Source: Bacillota bacterium
GTDB taxonomy: Bacteria > Bacillota > Desulfotomaculia > Desulfotomaculales > Ammonificaceae
Reading direction: 5' to 3'
DNA length: 64,000 nucleotides
NCBI GenBank assembly: GCA_040755295.1
Contig: JBFMBK010000002.1
Location: 62,001 to 126,000, forward strand
Part shown: positions 1 to 8,325 of the stretch, piece by piece
Layout of the letters: the number at the start of each line of letters is the position of its first letter
Position numbering within the stretch: position 1 is the first letter of the stretch
Program-made: the position numbers and the translations under genes
The notes under the pieces: generated by a model
Database searches by the model: none
The model's input: only the letters and a program-made list of their open reading frames with translations
What the model was told of the DNA's origin: nothing

Positions 1-23
1 GAGACAATCCTCACATCGGTCAT
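1..23 (-). CDS. ruvB: Holliday junction branch migration ATPase RuvB, first 7 codons only
   Basis: Only the 5' end lies in the window. On the minus strand an ATG at position 23 opens a frame reading M-T-D-V-R-I-V that runs off the left edge. Its ATG overlaps the ruvA stop in an ATGA arrangement, as expected for translationally coupled ruvA-ruvB, and the residues resemble known RuvB N termini. RuvB would be the hexameric motor that acts with RuvA. The identification rests mainly on gene order. Confidence 0.6.
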
Positions 24-610
24 TGCCCGCTCTTATCCCCCCGTTTCAAAAGCAGTGCCAGAGACGCCCGCAGCACCGTTTCCAGGTCATCAGCGCCCTC
101 GCCGCCTGCCGCGCGTCTGACCGCCTCCTGGGCCTCGGCGCGGCGGTACCCCAGGGCAACCAGCGCTTCAACCGCGTCAGTAACCGGACCCTGCGCGAAC
201 GACTCTTTCCCGCCCAGCTTGTCCTTGAGCTCCAACAACAACCTTTGAGCGGTTTTTCGGCCAATCCCTGGAACCCTCTGCAGTGCCGCCTCATCACCCT
301 CTGCAACGGCCCGTTCTATCTCCGACGGAGACAGACACGCCAGGAGAGCAAGCGCCGCTTTGGGTCCTACCCCGCTCACTGCCAGCAGCAATAAGAAAAG
401 GTCACGTTCCTTTTCGAACTCGAAACCATAAAGCTCGGCGCGTTCCTCCCGCAGTATAAAATGTGTATGCAGAACACATTCCGCCCCGGTTTGAGGCAGG
501 CGCGCCGCCAAAGAAACCGGGATATTTATCCGGTAGCCGATGCCGCCGGCCTCAATCACCGCCACCCCCGCGGCGGCCCGCACAAGTTTTCCACGTAAAA
601 AGCTGATCAT
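20..610 (-). CDS. ruvA: Holliday junction DNA helicase subunit RuvA
   Basis: RuvA binds the four-way junction and loads RuvB during recombinational repair. The product of about 196 aa has the family length. It has the N-terminal OB domain beginning M-I-S-F-L-R-G, paired helix-hairpin-helix segments near residues 70-130 (VSGVGPK and VPGIGRKTAQRLLLELK) and a small C-terminal RuvB-binding domain. The start chosen is the ATG at 610, seven bases after GGAAGG; a TTG two codons upstream is the alternative. It follows ruvC and overlaps ruvB. Confidence 0.95.
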   Translation of the reverse strand: MISFLRGKLVRAAAGVAVIEAGGIGYRINIPVSLAARLPQTGAECVLHTHFILREERAELYGFEFEKERDLFLLLLAVSGVGPKAALALLACLSPSEIERAVAEGDEAALQRVPGIGRKTAQRLLLELKDKLGGKESFAQGPVTDAVEALVALGYRRAEAQEAVRRAAGGEGADDLETVLRASLALLLKRGDKSGQ

Positions 611-630
611 TGACAAACCTTCCGCATGAA

Positions 631-1131
631 TTAGAGCCTTAAAGTAAACGCTTCCTGTGTCAAGGCGTTGTGCAGATGACAGACGGCAACCGCCAGGGCA
701 TCCGCGACGTCATCCGGGGAAAGGGGGGATTCGAGCCCGCACAACCGCTGCACCATATATTTGACCTGTTCTTTGGTCGCTCTTCCCATCCCGGTTACGG
801 CTCGTTTCACCGCCGGCGGAGAATACTCGAACACCGGACAATCGGCCTCGGCCGCAGCCAAAAGGGTCATCCCCCTGGCGTATGCCACAGCCATCGCCGT
901 CCGGACATTTTTATTGAAAAAAAGATCCTCTACAGCCACCGCATCGGGCTTGAATTCGCTGATAACCCGCGTCACATCGTGGTAAATCGTCTGGAGCCTG
1001 CGTGTCAGAGGCCAGTCGGACTCCGTGGCGAAGTAGCCGTAGCAGACCGGTACGAGTTTTGAGCCCTTGCCCTCTTTCACCAGGCCGTATCCGGTAATCG
1101 CCGTGCCTGGATCGACCCCCAAGACCAGCAC
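631..1131 (-). CDS. ruvC: Crossover junction endodeoxyribonuclease RuvC
   Basis: RuvC resolves Holliday junctions by paired nicking. Acidic catalytic residues are visible in GVDPGTAITGYG near the N terminus, VAVEDLFFNKN mid-protein and SPDDVADALAVA near the C terminus. The frame is open further upstream, but a GTG at 1131 preceded by GGGAGG gives a 166-aa protein beginning V-L-V-L-G-V-D-P-G, matching the normal RuvC length, so that start is preferred. It lies directly upstream of ruvA in a ruvCAB order. Confidence 0.95.
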   Translation of the reverse strand: MLVLGVDPGTAITGYGLVKEGKGSKLVPVCYGYFATESDWPLTRRLQTIYHDVTRVISEFKPDAVAVEDLFFNKNVRTAMAVAYARGMTLLAAAEADCPVFEYSPPAVKRAVTGMGRATKEQVKYMVQRLCGLESPLSPDDVADALAVAVCHLHNALTQEAFTLRL

Positions 1132-1327
1132 ACACCACCCTCCCCACAGCTGAGCTCCCGGCTTACCGCAGGACTTTTTATGAAGCCGCGGGTTCTTCGT
1201 TACACGCAATAAACCGGCGTTAGATGGCTTTGCAAAAGTTCACCCAGCCGTTCGTGGCGCTTTGACAGACACCCGCCCACGCCGAAAGCGGTCTGGGGCC
1301 TAACTAATGAATTCCACGCGGATTCTG

Positions 1328-1921
1328 CTATTCCTGCAGCTCATCGAGGTTCTCCAAAGCTGCATTGAGCTGAGAGTCATTTTCAAATTCGATCTCACGC
1401 CGCAACACGGCCTTGATCGCGGGGGACTGAGCCTGAAAATTCATGGCCTTTTCGAGCTTCTCGCGTACTGTGGGCGTTAATGACGATTGAACAAGACGCC
1501 TCTCTCGTCTTAAAAGCTTTTGGTTAAAACCCAGTGGTCCCTCAAAAATGGCAACATGACCGGAATCCAATCCTATATGGCGGTACAATTTATGCCGCGG
1601 GCAGAAATCTTCTGTCCTACAAGTCAGGTATAATACAGCAGGTAAATGTGCGTCAATGCTCCAGCCGGCGTCTTCCGGATAACGCTTTTTAAGACCTTTT
1701 ACGTCCAGACTTATCAACGCTTTGGGTACGGGTCCTTCCGCAAGCCTTTCCCGTTCACCGCATATGTACGCTCGCTCTACGGTAACCACTGTGGAAGACT
1801 TTACAATCTCCTTTTTCCAGAAGATCAAGGAACTCACGGGCCTTGCTGAAAGCATGAAAGCTAATAGAATGCCGAGTATAACGAGAAAAAGAGCAATAAC
1901 CCACCAGAGCCTCTTCTTCAT
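1328..1921 (-). CDS. bofC: BofC-like forespore regulatory protein
   Basis: The 197-aa protein starts with a short positively charged segment and one hydrophobic helix (residues 5-25), so it is membrane-anchored or secreted. The second half contains DFCPRHKLYRHIG and SGHVAIFEGPLG, which resemble the BofC C-terminal domain. In Bacillus, BofC is an intermembrane-space inhibitor of SpoIVB that affects pro-sigma-K processing, and bofC there also lies near ruvAB, which supports the call. A ribosome binding site (GGAGGAAG) precedes the ATG. The family call rests on motif memory and gene order; the N-terminal half is divergent. Confidence 0.65.
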   Translation of the reverse strand: MKKRLWWVIALFLVILGILLAFMLSARPVSSLIFWKKEIVKSSTVVTVERAYICGERERLAEGPVPKALISLDVKGLKKRYPEDAGWSIDAHLPAVLYLTCRTEDFCPRHKLYRHIGLDSGHVAIFEGPLGFNQKLLRRERRLVQSSLTPTVREKLEKAMNFQAQSPAIKAVLRREIEFENDSQLNAALENLDELQE

Positions 1922-1993
1922 ACATCTTCCTCCTCTGGAGAATTATGCCCGTTTAGCAGGTCGGTTATTCTAAGTTTAAACAAAACTAAGGGG

Positions 1994-2746
1994 CTACCTC
2001 TCGGCAGCCCCTTCCATTATCTCCGGCGGTATATCGAAGTTGGCGCAGACTTCCTCGACATCGTCGAGTTCCTCCAGGCTCTGCACCAACCTTAGCACCC
2101 TCGCAGCCTCTTCTCCGGCTACCGGCACGGTGTTCTGGGGAACCAAGACAATTTCCGCTTCTTCCACCGGCACTCCCTGTTCCTCCAGGTCCGATTTCAA
2201 CCGTGCCAACTCCTGCGGGGCGGTGGTAATCTCAAACCCGTCTTCCACCTGTCTAAGATCCTCCGCACCGCTTTCAAGCGCCAGGAGCAAAAGATCTTCC
2301 TCCGACAAATCACCTTTTCCTACCAGAACCAGCCCTTTTTCCTGGAACAGCCAGGAGACGCATCCGGACTCCCCCAGGCTCCCGCCGTTTCTGCTCAAAA
2401 CATGACGCACCTCGGACGCCGTCCGGTGCCGGTTATCCGTAGTCACCTTTATTAGAACCGCCACACCCGCGGGTCCGTAACCTTCATAGATAACCTCTTC
2501 AAAATTGCCGCCGCCGGTTTCCCCTGCTCCCTTTTGAACGGCTCTCTGGATGTTATCTAAAGGAATATTTGCTTCCTTAGCCCGCTGGATAGCCGTCTTA
2601 AGACGAAAATTAGCTTCCGGATCCCCTCCACCCTGCCGCGCGGCCATTATTATCTCGCGCGACAGCCGCGTAAACACCTTTCCCCGCTGAGCATCTGTTT
2701 TAGCCTTTTTTCTTTTTATTTGCGCCCATTTAGAATGCCCTGACAA
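1994..2746 (-). CDS. yebC: YebC/PmpR family transcription/translation factor
   Basis: The 250-aa protein opens with the hallmark MSGHSKWAQIKRKK, followed by DAQRGKVFTRLSREI and the long TACO1/YebC three-domain body. Members have been described as DNA-binding regulators and as factors that relieve ribosome stalling. The start is TTG at 2746 after AAGGTGACGAAG. YebC next to ruvC is a very common bacterial order. Length and motifs are typical. Confidence 0.95.
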   Translation of the reverse strand: MSGHSKWAQIKRKKAKTDAQRGKVFTRLSREIIMAARQGGGDPEANFRLKTAIQRAKEANIPLDNIQRAVQKGAGETGGGNFEEVIYEGYGPAGVAVLIKVTTDNRHRTASEVRHVLSRNGGSLGESGCVSWLFQEKGLVLVGKGDLSEEDLLLLALESGAEDLRQVEDGFEITTAPQELARLKSDLEEQGVPVEEAEIVLVPQNTVPVAGEEAARVLRLVQSLEELDDVEEVCANFDIPPEIMEGAAER

Positions 2747-2796
2747 ACTTCGTCACCTTAACTTTTTACGATTGTCCCCGCGCGAAGCCGCTCAAC

Positions 2797-3528
2797 TTAG
2801 AATTCCGGCATCGGCGGTATTTTCTTTTTATGAAGGTTTGCTCCACAAAGAAATTCTATTTTCTTTCGGGAAGTCGGAGATGCCTCGCCGGTAAGCAGGT
2901 ATTGATCCAATTCGTCATATGTAAAGCCGAGTTCCCCGGCGTCAACCTGTCCTTCCCAAAGACACGCCGAAGGCGGTCGCTGTATAATCGGCTTGGGTAC
3001 CCCGAGATATTCGGCAACTTCCCGCACCTGGAATTTCAACAGGTTCCCGATCGGCAGCACATCCGCTCCCCCGTCGCCGTACTTGGTAAAATAACCGATC
3101 GCCAGTTCGGACCGGTTGCTGGTTCCCGCAACCAGAGCGCGCCGCCGGTTTGCATGGAAGTAAAGCGTGGTCATCCTCAGCCGCGGTTTCATATTAGCCA
3201 GACATATATCCTTCTTATCAAGCTCAGCAAGTGTTTTACCGGTCAAAGTCTCGGCGAGTAAACGGTAGACCTCGTTGAGAGAAACGGTCTTAAATTCTAT
3301 GCCGAAGTGTTTCGCGGTCGTTTCGGCGTCTTCCGCGTCCCTTTTCTCACTGAAACATGGCATAATTATGCCCAGGGTGTTGCCGGGGCATGCCTTTTTG
3401 CAAAGCGCTGCCACCACCGCCGAATCGATTCCTCCGCTGAGTCCGACAACGTAACCGCTCAATCCTGAGTCCTTAAGCTGCTGCGCCAGCCAGTCGGTTA
3501 AGGAGGAAACCAACTCTTTAGTCCGCAA
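2797..3528 (-). CDS. nadE: NH3-dependent NAD+ synthetase NadE
   Basis: NadE converts deamido-NAD, ATP and ammonia to NAD+. The PP-loop motif VGLSGGIDSAVVAALC is near residue 28, and the middle carries GTSNRSELAIGYFTKYGDG, the substrate-binding stretch of bacterial NadE. No glutaminase (nitrilase) domain is present, so ammonia is the expected nitrogen donor. The frame is open to 3573, but TTG at 3528 lies six bases after GGAGGG and gives 243 aa, the usual short-form length. Confidence 0.93.
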   Translation of the reverse strand: MRTKELVSSLTDWLAQQLKDSGLSGYVVGLSGGIDSAVVAALCKKACPGNTLGIIMPCFSEKRDAEDAETTAKHFGIEFKTVSLNEVYRLLAETLTGKTLAELDKKDICLANMKPRLRMTTLYFHANRRRALVAGTSNRSELAIGYFTKYGDGGADVLPIGNLLKFQVREVAEYLGVPKPIIQRPPSACLWEGQVDAGELGFTYDELDQYLLTGEASPTSRKKIEFLCGANLHKKKIPPMPEF

Positions 3529-3764
3529 GACGATCCCTCCATGCCAATTTACCAGCATAATCTTATCATACAAGCCTTAGATCGTAAACTGCAACACTTT
3601 GAAAATACGCAGGATAACCACAGGTTTCGAACGCCTGTCTAAAACCAACTGTTCGTTAACCTGGTGCGTTCTTACGTTACCGGAGGTTGTTCTCTCCTGC
3701 AATACCAATTAAATACAGATGCACTGTCCGGCGCCATACTGCCGCGTCGATCGGGCTTGTTAAA

Positions 3765-3778
3765 CACCTGTGCAGGTG
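3765..3778. promoter_or_regulatory. Short palindrome upstream of the DUF1540 gene
   Basis: CACCTG-TG-CAGGTG is a perfect 6-bp inverted repeat with a 2-base spacer, 66 bp before the DUF1540 start. It could be an operator. No regulator is identified and a short palindrome can arise by chance. Confidence 0.3.
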
Positions 3779-3843
3779 AAATGCATAAACAGGTTTCCAT
3801 GGGATAGAATAGCAGCAAGATTCCATACGGGAGGTGAAAAGAG

Positions 3844-3990
3844 ATGCCGGATATCAAGTGCACGGTCACCGAGTGCGAATACAACGAAGCCGTCAAGTGC
3901 GCGGCGCCGATGATTCAGGTGGACCGCAACGGAACCGCGAGCGCCCTAAAATCGGACAACACCAAATGCGAGACCTTTAAAAAGAAATAA
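3844..3990 (+). CDS. DUF1540 family cysteine-rich miniprotein
   Basis: A 48-aa frame with a strong GGGAGGTG ribosome binding site ten bases before the ATG. The four cysteines occur as KCTVTEC, VKCAAP and TKCETF, the spacing of DUF1540, a small family common in spore-forming Firmicutes whose four cysteines probably bind a metal ion. The function is unknown. It is flanked downstream by a hairpin and upstream by about 310 bp without another gene, so it is probably monocistronic. It is the only plus-strand gene in the first 7.8 kb. Confidence 0.8.
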   Translation: MPDIKCTVTECEYNEAVKCAAPMIQVDRNGTASALKSDNTKCETFKKK

Positions 3991-3994
3991 TTTC

Positions 3995-4017
3995 GGGCCT
4001 GACTACTCGTCAGGCCC
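3995..4017. terminator. Hairpin between convergent genes (likely bidirectional terminator)
   Basis: A perfect 9-bp stem (GGGCCTGAC / GTCAGGCCC) with a 5-base loop lies 4 bp after the DUF1540 stop and 31 bp after the stop of the opposing gene. The minus-strand side is followed by a T-rich stretch (the complement of aaaaagaaataattt); the plus side has no U-tract. Confidence 0.6.
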
Positions 4018-4048
4018 AAGACACTTCTCGGGATCCGCTCCTCCCCTT

Positions 4049-4753
4049 TCAGTTCGCGGCCGCATCCCTCGGTGGTTCAATCTTAACCGGTTTTTCGAAA
4101 TCATACAGCCCCATGTTCAATAATAGTCTGGTGGAGGCTTCCTTGCTTCGGGCCTCTACCCTTATCTCGGTTATATAATATTCCTTAGGGTCAACGTAAA
4201 TATGGTAGGAAAAGTCGGTAAACTGGGCGGCTAGGAAACGGTTCTTGACCTTCGGGCAAAACTCCAGCACGAGCGAGTTCTTCTTTTCGCGGTCCCTTTT
4301 TCCCTTTACGACAGCGGGTGTTTCTTGAAAATCAAGCACTACGAGAGGGTCAAGCTCGGCGATAAAAACACCGGTTTCCCCCAATCGGTCGCCTTCCATG
4401 GTTAGCCACTTGGACGAGAAACGGTCCTTGATGTAAGTCATTCCTTTGGCTTGGATGATCTCCACCGGCGAGTTGAATATCTTTCCTTTGGCACATACCT
4501 TGTCGGGCAAAACCCGCGCTCCATTCAGCTCGCTCAAGCATCGTGTTCCCTGACGGGTTACTAGCTGCGTCTTAATGTTATAAGAGTAACACTTCGCTCC
4601 CTTCGTCCGGGTCATCGCCTGCAGGAAAAGCTCCTGGGGCTGCACCGCGGTTTGAAAACACAGCGCCCGTAATAATAAGTAACCCGCACCCGTCAGTACT
4701 ACCGCCAAAAGAACGATATAAAGCCACTTTCGGGAAAAGACGAACCATTTCAT
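4049..4753 (-). CDS. Membrane-anchored protein of unknown function (possibly LolA/LppX-like fold)
   Basis: The 234-aa product begins M-K-W-F-V-F-S-R-K followed by one hydrophobic helix (about residues 10-28) and then a soluble domain outside the membrane. That domain has alternating beta-rich segments (SYNIKTQLVTRQG, GMTYIKDRFSSKWLTM, FTDFSYHIYVDPKEYYITEI), which recall lipoprotein-carrier-like folds of the LppX/LolA type, but there is no lipobox cysteine. The ATG at 4753 is chosen because GGGGGG precedes it; the open frame upstream has no ribosome binding site. I do not recognise a specific family. Confidence 0.7.
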   Translation of the reverse strand: MKWFVFSRKWLYIVLLAVVLTGAGYLLLRALCFQTAVQPQELFLQAMTRTKGAKCYSYNIKTQLVTRQGTRCLSELNGARVLPDKVCAKGKIFNSPVEIIQAKGMTYIKDRFSSKWLTMEGDRLGETGVFIAELDPLVVLDFQETPAVVKGKRDREKKNSLVLEFCPKVKNRFLAAQFTDFSYHIYVDPKEYYITEIRVEARSKEASTRLLLNMGLYDFEKPVKIEPPRDAAAN

Positions 4754-5053
4754 TATATAATCCCCCCAGCTAACGAAAGCATATGCGCCTGATTGCCACG
4801 AATATGCCTGCGGCCGGGGTAGCCGCGGGTCCAAAGAATCCCGCCAGAATACTATTATCTTCGGAAATGTAAGCGGTCCATGTTCTAAGTACCCTGTTTA
4901 CAGGCGGAAAGGCCGTGAATACGCAAGCAATATAACCACGATACCAGCTTGAAACGACCGCGACGACTTCGTTCGCGCCCCCCATGAACCCATGAAGTCT
5001 TCCGCCGCAAGCTCTTCCGCCACGCAGAAAGCGATCGGGTTCGGTACATAACC
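4754..5053. other. 300-bp spacer without a convincing gene
   Basis: It holds the 5' leader of the preceding minus-strand gene. A 71-codon minus-strand frame (4770-4985) is open here but lacks a ribosome binding site and recognisable features. Nothing else is supported. Confidence 0.4.
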
Positions 5054-5830
5054 CTATTTCTTCGCTTCTGTTTTTTCCTCTTCTATACCGAAGATCCTTA
5101 TCAGCGGTTTCACCAGGTCCAGCGGCAGTGGGAAGACGATGGTGCTGGAGTTGTTCGCCGCAATTTCCCGCAGGGTCTGAAGGTATCGGAGTTGGACCGT
5201 AACCGGTTCCCTTGCGATAACCTTGGCCGCTTCCGATAGCTTTTCCGACGCCTGCAGTTCGCCTTCGGCATGAATGATTTTCGCGCGGCGTTCCCGTTCC
5301 GCCTCGGCCTGCGCCGCCATCGCCCGCTGCATCGTTCCCGGCAGTTCTACATCCCTGACCTCGACAAGGCCTACCTTTACGCCCCAGGGCTCTGTGCCCT
5401 CGTCGATGATTTGCTGCAGGCGTTGATTGATCGCCTCGCGTTGGGACAGCAGTTCGTCGAGCTCCGACTGCCCGAGGACGCTTCGCAAAGTCGTCTGGGC
5501 TAGCTGGGACGTGGCGTGAACCGGATCGATCACCTTAATTACCGCGTCCACCGGATTGATTATCCTGAAGTAAACAACCGCGTTAACCTTGACGGTAACG
5601 GTATCCCGGGTAATGACCTCTTGCGTGGGGACCTCCATGGTGACCACCCGCAGGTCGACCTTTCGCATCCTTTCAATAATAGGAATCAGCAGGAAAATCC
5701 CCGGGCCGCGCGCGCCGACGCAACGGCCGAGCCGAAAAATGACGCCGCGCTCATACTCCTGGACCACCCGGATCGATGAAGCGAATATCAAGACCGCCAG
5801 GATAACGATGGTTATGGCAAAACTAAACAT
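5054..5830 (-). CDS. Slipin / stomatin-like SPFH membrane protein
   Basis: SPFH proteins form oligomeric membrane scaffolds (flotillin/stomatin superfamily). The 258-aa protein has one N-terminal hydrophobic segment (residues 2-20), the slipin signature [14 protein letters not shown], the core [20 protein letters not shown], and a C-terminal charged helix rich in [19 protein letters not shown] that drives oligomerisation. AAGGAGGTG precedes the ATG. The gene lies downstream of nfeD, its conserved partner (NfeD is also called stomatin operon partner protein). A dispersed leader element (5854-6072) occupies the intergenic space and ends 23 bp before the start codon, so slipin may be regulated separately from nfeD. 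Confidence 0.93.
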   Translation of the reverse strand: MFSFAITIVILAVLIFASSIRVVQEYERGVIFRLGRCVGARGPGIFLLIPIIERMRKVDLRVVTMEVPTQEVITRDTVTVKVNAVVYFRIINPVDAVIKVIDPVHATSQLAQTTLRSVLGQSELDELLSQREAINQRLQQIIDEGTEPWGVKVGLVEVRDVELPGTMQRAMAAQAEAERERRAKIIHAEGELQASEKLSEAAKVIAREPVTVQLRYLQTLREIAANNSSTIVFPLPLDLVKPLIRIFGIEEEKTEAKK

Positions 5831-5853
5831 AAAGGCACCTCCTTAGAAAATAG

Positions 5854-6072
5854 TACTTCTTTCGGTGGGCGCGACGATAAGCAACGCATTGCTGCGTCAG
5901 CCGGGGGAGCCGAATCCTCACGTACGCACTTAGTACGCTCCGGTTCGTCTCCGCCGGTCTTCCTTGCACTACATCACTTCTCGCCGCGTTCCGTTTATGT
6001 TACATTTCTACAGCCAAGCAACACGCTTACGGGTCCAATTTTTCAGATTTCGTTGTGCCGCAACGCGGCATG
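5854..6072 (-). repeat. Dispersed leader element, copy A (near full length)
   Basis: Read on the minus strand, this starts with a hairpin (TGCCGC-gtt-GCGGCA), continues with a conserved block containing CGTAAGCGTGTTGCTTGGC and TGTAACATAAACGGAACGC, and ends with a 3' block running from CGTGAGGATTCGG to GCGCCCACCGAAAGAAGT. Copies of the 3' block occur at 36047-36117, 57322-57391 and 58930-59000, and of the 5' block at 35032-35131 and 59080-59198, all in the same orientation relative to the downstream gene. The element ends 23 bp before the slipin ATG. A 14-codon frame with its own GGAGGTGACC-ATG opens at the 5' hairpin. Confidence 0.8.
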
Positions 6073-6249
6073 GTCACCTCCTTAATAAGTTCAAGGTTCA
6101 AAGTTTAAGGTCTGGGTTCGAGGTCAAAATTAAGCTTCCGGCTTTAAGGTTTAAGGTGGAAACTGTGTATATTTTGGCCTACCGGCGTAACATTTAACCT
6201 ACCCGGTCCCAAATGTCGATTGTGAGCCTGCGCTTCTTCCAGCTACCGC
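6073..6249. other. AT/GA-rich spacer between nfeD and the leader element
   Basis: This stretch contains imperfect repeats of the type TTCAAGGTTCAAAGTTTAAGG and GGTTTAAGGTGG, resembling the decayed short repeats found in other spacers of this window. No gene is supported. Together with copy A it fills the 418-bp gap between nfeD and slipin. Confidence 0.4.
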
Positions 6250-7599
6250 CTACTGCCTGTCGAATCGGCGCACCTTGAGGCTCATGCCTTCGTTCTGCAT
6301 CACTTCAACCTTCTCTCCGGCGCGTATATCCCCCTCTTCGCTGACCGCCTGCCACATTTCCCCTTCTAAGAATACCTTCCCGTCCGGCCGGAGGTCCGTC
6401 CTCGCCACCGCCTGCCGTCCGACCAGTCCCTCCAAGCCGGTGAGCACGCGCCTTTTTTGACCCCTGACCACAGCGGTGACCAGGAGCGCCGTAAGCGCGG
6501 CCAGAGCCATGCTCATTGCCGCTATCAGGCCGATACTCACGCCGAATCCCGCCTTTCGCATGCTGAAAAGGAGAAGCGAGCCGAAAATGAAGGAGACCAC
6601 GCCGCCCGTGCCCAGGACCCCGTGCGTCGGCGCAAAGGCTTCCGCTATAAAGAAGCCGAAGGCAAGAAGGATCAGGATTATGCCTCCCCAGTACGCATCC
6701 AGGGAACCCATGCTGTAAAGGCCCAACAGTAACGATATGCCCCCAATAACTCCGGGAATGATAAGCCCGGGGTGGTAAATTTCGACCATCAGCCCGGCCA
6801 TCCCTATGGTCAAAAGGATGTAGGCGATGTCGGGGTTCAACAGCGTGCCGAGGAAACTTTCAACGCGGTTCGGTTTCATCTCCTCCAGAACGGCTCCGGA
6901 CAGTTGAAGGGTTACGGTATGCCCGTCAGCGAGGGTCACTCTCTTCCCCGAGAGCTTCCGGCAGACCTCCGGCACGTCCCTTGCAATTAAATCGACCAGT
7001 TCCAGTTTGACCGCTTCTGCCGCGGAGAAGGAGCGGCTTTTGGTCACCATTTCCTCCGCCAGCCCGGCGTCGCGCCCCCGGAGTTCGGCCAGTGAACGCA
7101 TCCAGGCGGACGCGTCGGCGGCTATCTTTTCCGCGGGCACCCCGTCTTCCTGCTGCCCCCCCATGGTTACGGGATGAGCCGCACCGATACGTGTCCCGGG
7201 CGCCATAACAGCCGCATGCGCCCCCATGGTGATGAAAGCTCCCGCCGAAGCCGCCCATCCCCCGGAGGTACCGACGAAGACTATAACCGGCGTTTTCGCG
7301 TTGCTGATCATGGTCACGATCTCCTGGGTAACGTTATACAGCCCACCCGGCGTGTTTAGATTTATCAGGCAGACCGCGCCTTCTCCCTCCGCCCGTTCTA
7401 TCCCGCGCGACAGGTAGTGTGACACTACAGGAACGATCGGTCCGTTAACCTCCAGGACGACCACCCGGTTCCGTCCGTTTTCGGCAGCGACCGGCGTCGC
7501 AAAAGCGCCGGGCAGGTAGTTTAGAATTGTCGCGGTAAGCATCAGGCAGAAGCCCGCCGCAAAACACCCCAAGTAAAAAAGCGCACCAATCCGCCGCAT
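6250..7599 (-). CDS. nfeD: NfeD family membrane serine protease (ClpP-class)
   Basis: A 449-aa protein with an N-terminal signal or anchor (residues 8-30), a ClpP/SppA-like protease domain (about 45-230) with the nucleophile context GGWAASAGAFITMGAH and the following PGTRIGAAHPV, then four or five membrane helices (about 255-385) and a C-terminal NfeD OB-fold ending in KVEVMQNEGMSLKV. The family cleaves stomatin C termini and takes part in membrane protein quality control. GGAGGTGTCAT precedes the ATG. The slipin gene follows. A 26-bp motif shared with the htpX leader lies 34 bp upstream. Confidence 0.93.
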   Translation of the reverse strand: MRRIGALFYLGCFAAGFCLMLTATILNYLPGAFATPVAAENGRNRVVVLEVNGPIVPVVSHYLSRGIERAEGEGAVCLINLNTPGGLYNVTQEIVTMISNAKTPVIVFVGTSGGWAASAGAFITMGAHAAVMAPGTRIGAAHPVTMGGQQEDGVPAEKIAADASAWMRSLAELRGRDAGLAEEMVTKSRSFSAAEAVKLELVDLIARDVPEVCRKLSGKRVTLADGHTVTLQLSGAVLEEMKPNRVESFLGTLLNPDIAYILLTIGMAGLMVEIYHPGLIIPGVIGGISLLLGLYSMGSLDAYWGGIILILLAFGFFIAEAFAPTHGVLGTGGVVSFIFGSLLLFSMRKAGFGVSIGLIAAMSMALAALTALLVTAVVRGQKRRVLTGLEGLVGRQAVARTDLRPDGKVFLEGEMWQAVSEEGDIRAGEKVEVMQNEGMSLKVRRFDRQ

Positions 7600-7632
7600 A
7601 TGACACCTCCCATCATAAGGGTAACTATTGAA

Positions 7633-7658
7633 CCGCTTAATGTTTCTCTGACGGGAAC
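7633..7658 (-). promoter_or_regulatory. Motif shared with the htpX leader (copy 1)
   Basis: On the plus strand it reads CCGCTTAATGTTTC then TCTGACGGGAAC. The segment 23778-23802 upstream of htpX is nearly identical (three differences, one of them a gap). Both copies lie within 50 bp of the start of a membrane proteostasis gene and in the same orientation relative to it. The role is unknown. Confidence 0.5.
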
Positions 7659-7819
7659 GCGCATCCGGGACACCTGAAATTACTCATAAGGTTTCTCGCA
7701 TTCGCTCCTTTTCCCTTCCGGAAAAAGTGCCTTTCGGGAGGAAATAATAACAAAAAAGCGAAAAATAGATGTTAGAAGTGTTGCATTTCTCGTTTTTCAA
7801 TATAAGGGGGTAAATACGC

Positions 7820-8212
7820 GTGAGTCCGACGAAAGAAACTGCGCGGCAAATCCTCGTTACTGCGGGCAGTGTCACGGTTGAAGCGGAACTGAACCCCTCG
7901 GCCACGGCGCAAGCGGTTTGGGAAACGCTTCCGATAACCGGCCAGGTAAACACCTGGGGTGACGAGGTTTATTTCTATGTATCGCTCAAAATGCCCGAAG
8001 AAAACCCGCAGGCGGTGGTTGAAGCCGGGGACTTCGGGTACTGGCCGGTTGGACCGGCGCTCTGCCTCTTCTTCGGCCCCACGCCCGCCAGCAGGGGGAA
8101 TGAAATACGTCCGGCGAGCCCGGTAAACATAATCGGACGGGTTAAAGGCGACGCGCGGGTTTTAAAAGGGGTGGCCGACGGCGAGTCAATAAAGCTGACG
8201 CGGCGGGAGTAG
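7820..8212 (+). CDS. Cyclophilin-like protein, TM1367 type (DUF369 superfamily)
   Basis: The 130-aa protein matches the small bacterial cyclophilin-like fold: AELNPSATAQAVWETLPI, then NTWGDEVYFYV, GDFGYWPVGPALCLFFGPTP and EIRPASPVNIIGRV, all diagnostic of this family. The structural prototype (TM1367) resembles cyclophilin, but peptidyl-prolyl isomerase activity is not assured. The start is GTG at 7820 after AAGGGGG. No signal peptide, so cytoplasmic. It stands alone between two minus-strand genes. Confidence 0.85.
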   Translation: MSPTKETARQILVTAGSVTVEAELNPSATAQAVWETLPITGQVNTWGDEVYFYVSLKMPEENPQAVVEAGDFGYWPVGPALCLFFGPTPASRGNEIRPASPVNIIGRVKGDARVLKGVADGESIKLTRRE

Positions 8213-8325
8213 CCGGTTTCCGGCTGCAAGTTAAGTTTTTATTATCGGGGTCGTAGGCTTTCACGTCGCCGTAGTCGAAGGCCCACTCTCTACTGACTAC
8301 TTACTACTGTTTACCGACACGCTCC

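Noticed and set aside
1215-1300. Similarity of TTGCAAAAGTTCACCCAGCC to 61630-61655
   Set aside because: Only about 25 bp with several mismatches; too weak to call a repeat family.
4770-4985. 71-codon minus-strand frame upstream of the membrane-anchored protein gene
   Set aside because: No ribosome binding site, no family resemblance, and it overlaps the open 5' extension of the next gene.
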